From positions 1-64,000 of IMG/VR virus record IMGVR_UViG_3300009502_001313: 64,000 nt of DNA, one strand, 5' to 3'. Of this stretch, positions 63,072 through 64,000 are shown one piece after another (positions within the stretch are counted from its first letter, which is position 1; each line of letters starts with the position of its first letter). Source of the stretch: a virus. The translations under genes were made by a program, and so were the position numbers. The notes beneath the pieces were generated by a model. The model was not told where the DNA came from and did not search any database. It worked only from the letters and a program-made list of their open reading frames with translations.

Positions 63072-64000
63072 TTAATCCGAATCACTACCCTGCATGGAGT
63101 CATACAGCGTTTTAGTCAATTTCTTAATACTTTTCTCACCGTCTTTCATTTTCTTTTTAAGCAACATACCATCGGCAGAAGCTTCCTCATATATACTAAC
63201 ATGACCATTAGATGGATCGAATTTACATGGAAAAGTCATGCCATCCGCTCCAAATCGGTTTTTCATAACATGAATACGTCCAACATTTTGTTGTTTATCT
63301 TCCATTTTCCTTGAAAGCGAAAGAATAACGTCTCCCGTCATTATTTTACGATAAGAATCCGCCACGTTTCCCGCCTGTAATACATCCATTTCATGACCTT
63401 GCCGGTTGCTCTGCGAAGCACTCCAAACCGGAATTTGAAGTTCTCCTGCAACCGCACGAAGTTCCTCATATACCGACCCCGCTTCGGTATAACTGTTAGC
63501 ATTCTTATCTGGAACAAATGGACGAAGAATATCTGCATAATCAACCACTAACATATCTATTTTTATTTGCTGTAACATTTGAAACCGATCAATAAATAGT
63601 CGTATACTCTGAGGACTAACTGTCTTCAAAGGATAATATTTAATAAAAAGTTTACCTGGGATTTTTTCGATTGCCTTTTTAACGGCATCTACATGATTGC
63701 GGATGGTCTGAAACCCTAACCCAGTAAAACAAGCATCATATCGAAGACCAACATAATTCTCATTTAATTCTAACGTAACATGTAAAACATTCTTTCCTTG
63801 TTTCATCGCTTCAGTTCCAAATCGACATAACAACCATGTCTTTCCAGAACCAGCGGGTGCAACCACAAAACCAAGTTCTCCTTTACCCAATCCGCCATCA
63901 ATAAGTTGATCAAGCAAGTCCCAATTCGTCTTAATACAATCCCTCGCAACATGAGACATTCGTTTATCAACGTCCACCATATAATCATGTCCGAGATTTC
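63072..64000 (-). CDS. 41: replicative helicase, DnaB/T4 gp41-like (5' end outside window)
   Basis: At least 309 residues; the frame stays open to the right edge (upstream codons read NLGHDY before MVDVDKRMSHV), so the ATG at 63980 is internal. RecA-like core: GGLGKGELGFVVAPAGSGKTW (Walker A), LHVTLELNENYVGLRYD, MLVVDYADIL (Walker B), PVWSASQSNRQ (motif 4), KNRFGADG. Unwinds DNA ahead of the polymerase. The C-terminus is Lys/Asp-rich and may contact primase. Confidence 0.85.
   Translation of the reverse strand, partial: NLGHDYMVDVDKRMSHVARDCIKTNWDLLDQLIDGGLGKGELGFVVAPAGSGKTWLLCRFGTEAMKQGKNVLHVTLELNENYVGLRYDACFTGLGFQTIRNHVDAVKKAIEKIPGKLFIKYYPLKTVSPQSIRLFIDRFQMLQQIKIDMLVVDYADILRPFVPDKNANSYTEAGSVYEELRAVAGELQIPVWSASQSNRQGHEMDVLQAGNVADSYRKIMTGDVILSLSRKMEDKQQNVGRIHVMKNRFGADGMTFPCKFDPSNGHVSIYEEASADGMLLKKKMKDGEKSIKKLTKTLYDSMQGSDSD

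Noticed and set aside
1-64000. tRNA genes or CRISPR arrays
   Set aside because: No cloverleaf arm sequences or regularly spaced repeats found by eye; a tRNA scan would settle it.

Overview
This 64 kb window is an AT-rich, very tightly packed piece of a large tailed phage (or prophage-like) genome with a T4-type replication module. The phage call rests on a B-family DNA polymerase, a gp44/RFC-type clamp loader ATPase, a gp45-like sliding clamp, a gp62-like clamp loader subunit, a gp41/DnaB-like helicase running off the right edge, a dUTPase, a T4 gp1-like dNMP kinase and a class II ribonucleotide reductase. I see no rRNA, tRNA, CRISPR array or clearly recognisable virion gene. No gap of 300 bases or more lacks a gene. 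The host cannot be named. Four minus-strand promoters of the form TTGAC(A/C/G)-N17-TATxxT suggest an ordinary sigma70-type bacterial RNA polymerase.

Layout. 0.1-6.5 kb (minus): a first glycan-decoration cluster (FkbM-type methyltransferase, GT32, GT25, sulfotransferase, methyltransferase, two GT-B glycosyltransferases). 6.5-15.8 kb (minus): small proteins, clamp loader, clamp, DNA polymerase, a TnpB element, a DPPY methyltransferase-like protein and a secreted FecR-like protein. The direction switches at about 15.85 kb. 15.9-25.6 kb (plus): PD-(D/E)XK nuclease, two small ribbon-helix-helix proteins (one behind a palindromic operator), a homing endonuclease, dUTPase, and two GT-B glycosyltransferases each interrupted by an intein. 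25.6-45.4 kb (plus): a chain of about 19 sugar genes, mostly joined by 4-base ATGA overlaps. It holds glycosyltransferases including fucosyltransferase-like GT10 and GT11 domains, methyltransferases, a nucleotide-sugar dehydrogenase, a ColD-like 3-dehydratase, a heptose-kinase-like GHMP kinase, a nucleotidyltransferase, an epimerase, an RmlC-like epimerase, a split transketolase and an intein-containing radical SAM enzyme. 45.4-46.7 kb: an IS605-type tnpB element. 47.4-54.7 kb (minus): nucleotide kinase, gp62-like subunit, small proteins, and a MoxR-type AAA+ ATPase paired with a VWA/zinc-protease protein. 54.8-56.7 kb: an IS607-type tnpA/tnpB pair. 56.8-64 kb: ribonucleotide reductase with four inteins, then the helicase.

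How it fits together. The replication and nucleotide genes form a phage-encoded DNA synthesis system. The sugar genes look able to make at least one unusual deoxy or heptose-type nucleotide sugar and to build and modify a branched glycan. The glycan could decorate the virion, phage DNA or host envelope; the target is not visible here. Mobile DNA is heavy: seven inteins (7,020 bases) in four proteins, three tnpB genes, and a free-standing homing endonuclease. Inteins sit in catalytic motifs, most strikingly inside the CX3CX2C iron-sulfur motif of the radical SAM protein and between the catalytic Cys and Glu of the reductase. Two decoration genes (a sulfotransferase and a methyltransferase) are broken by frameshifts at short repeats, which may be phase variation or sequence error.
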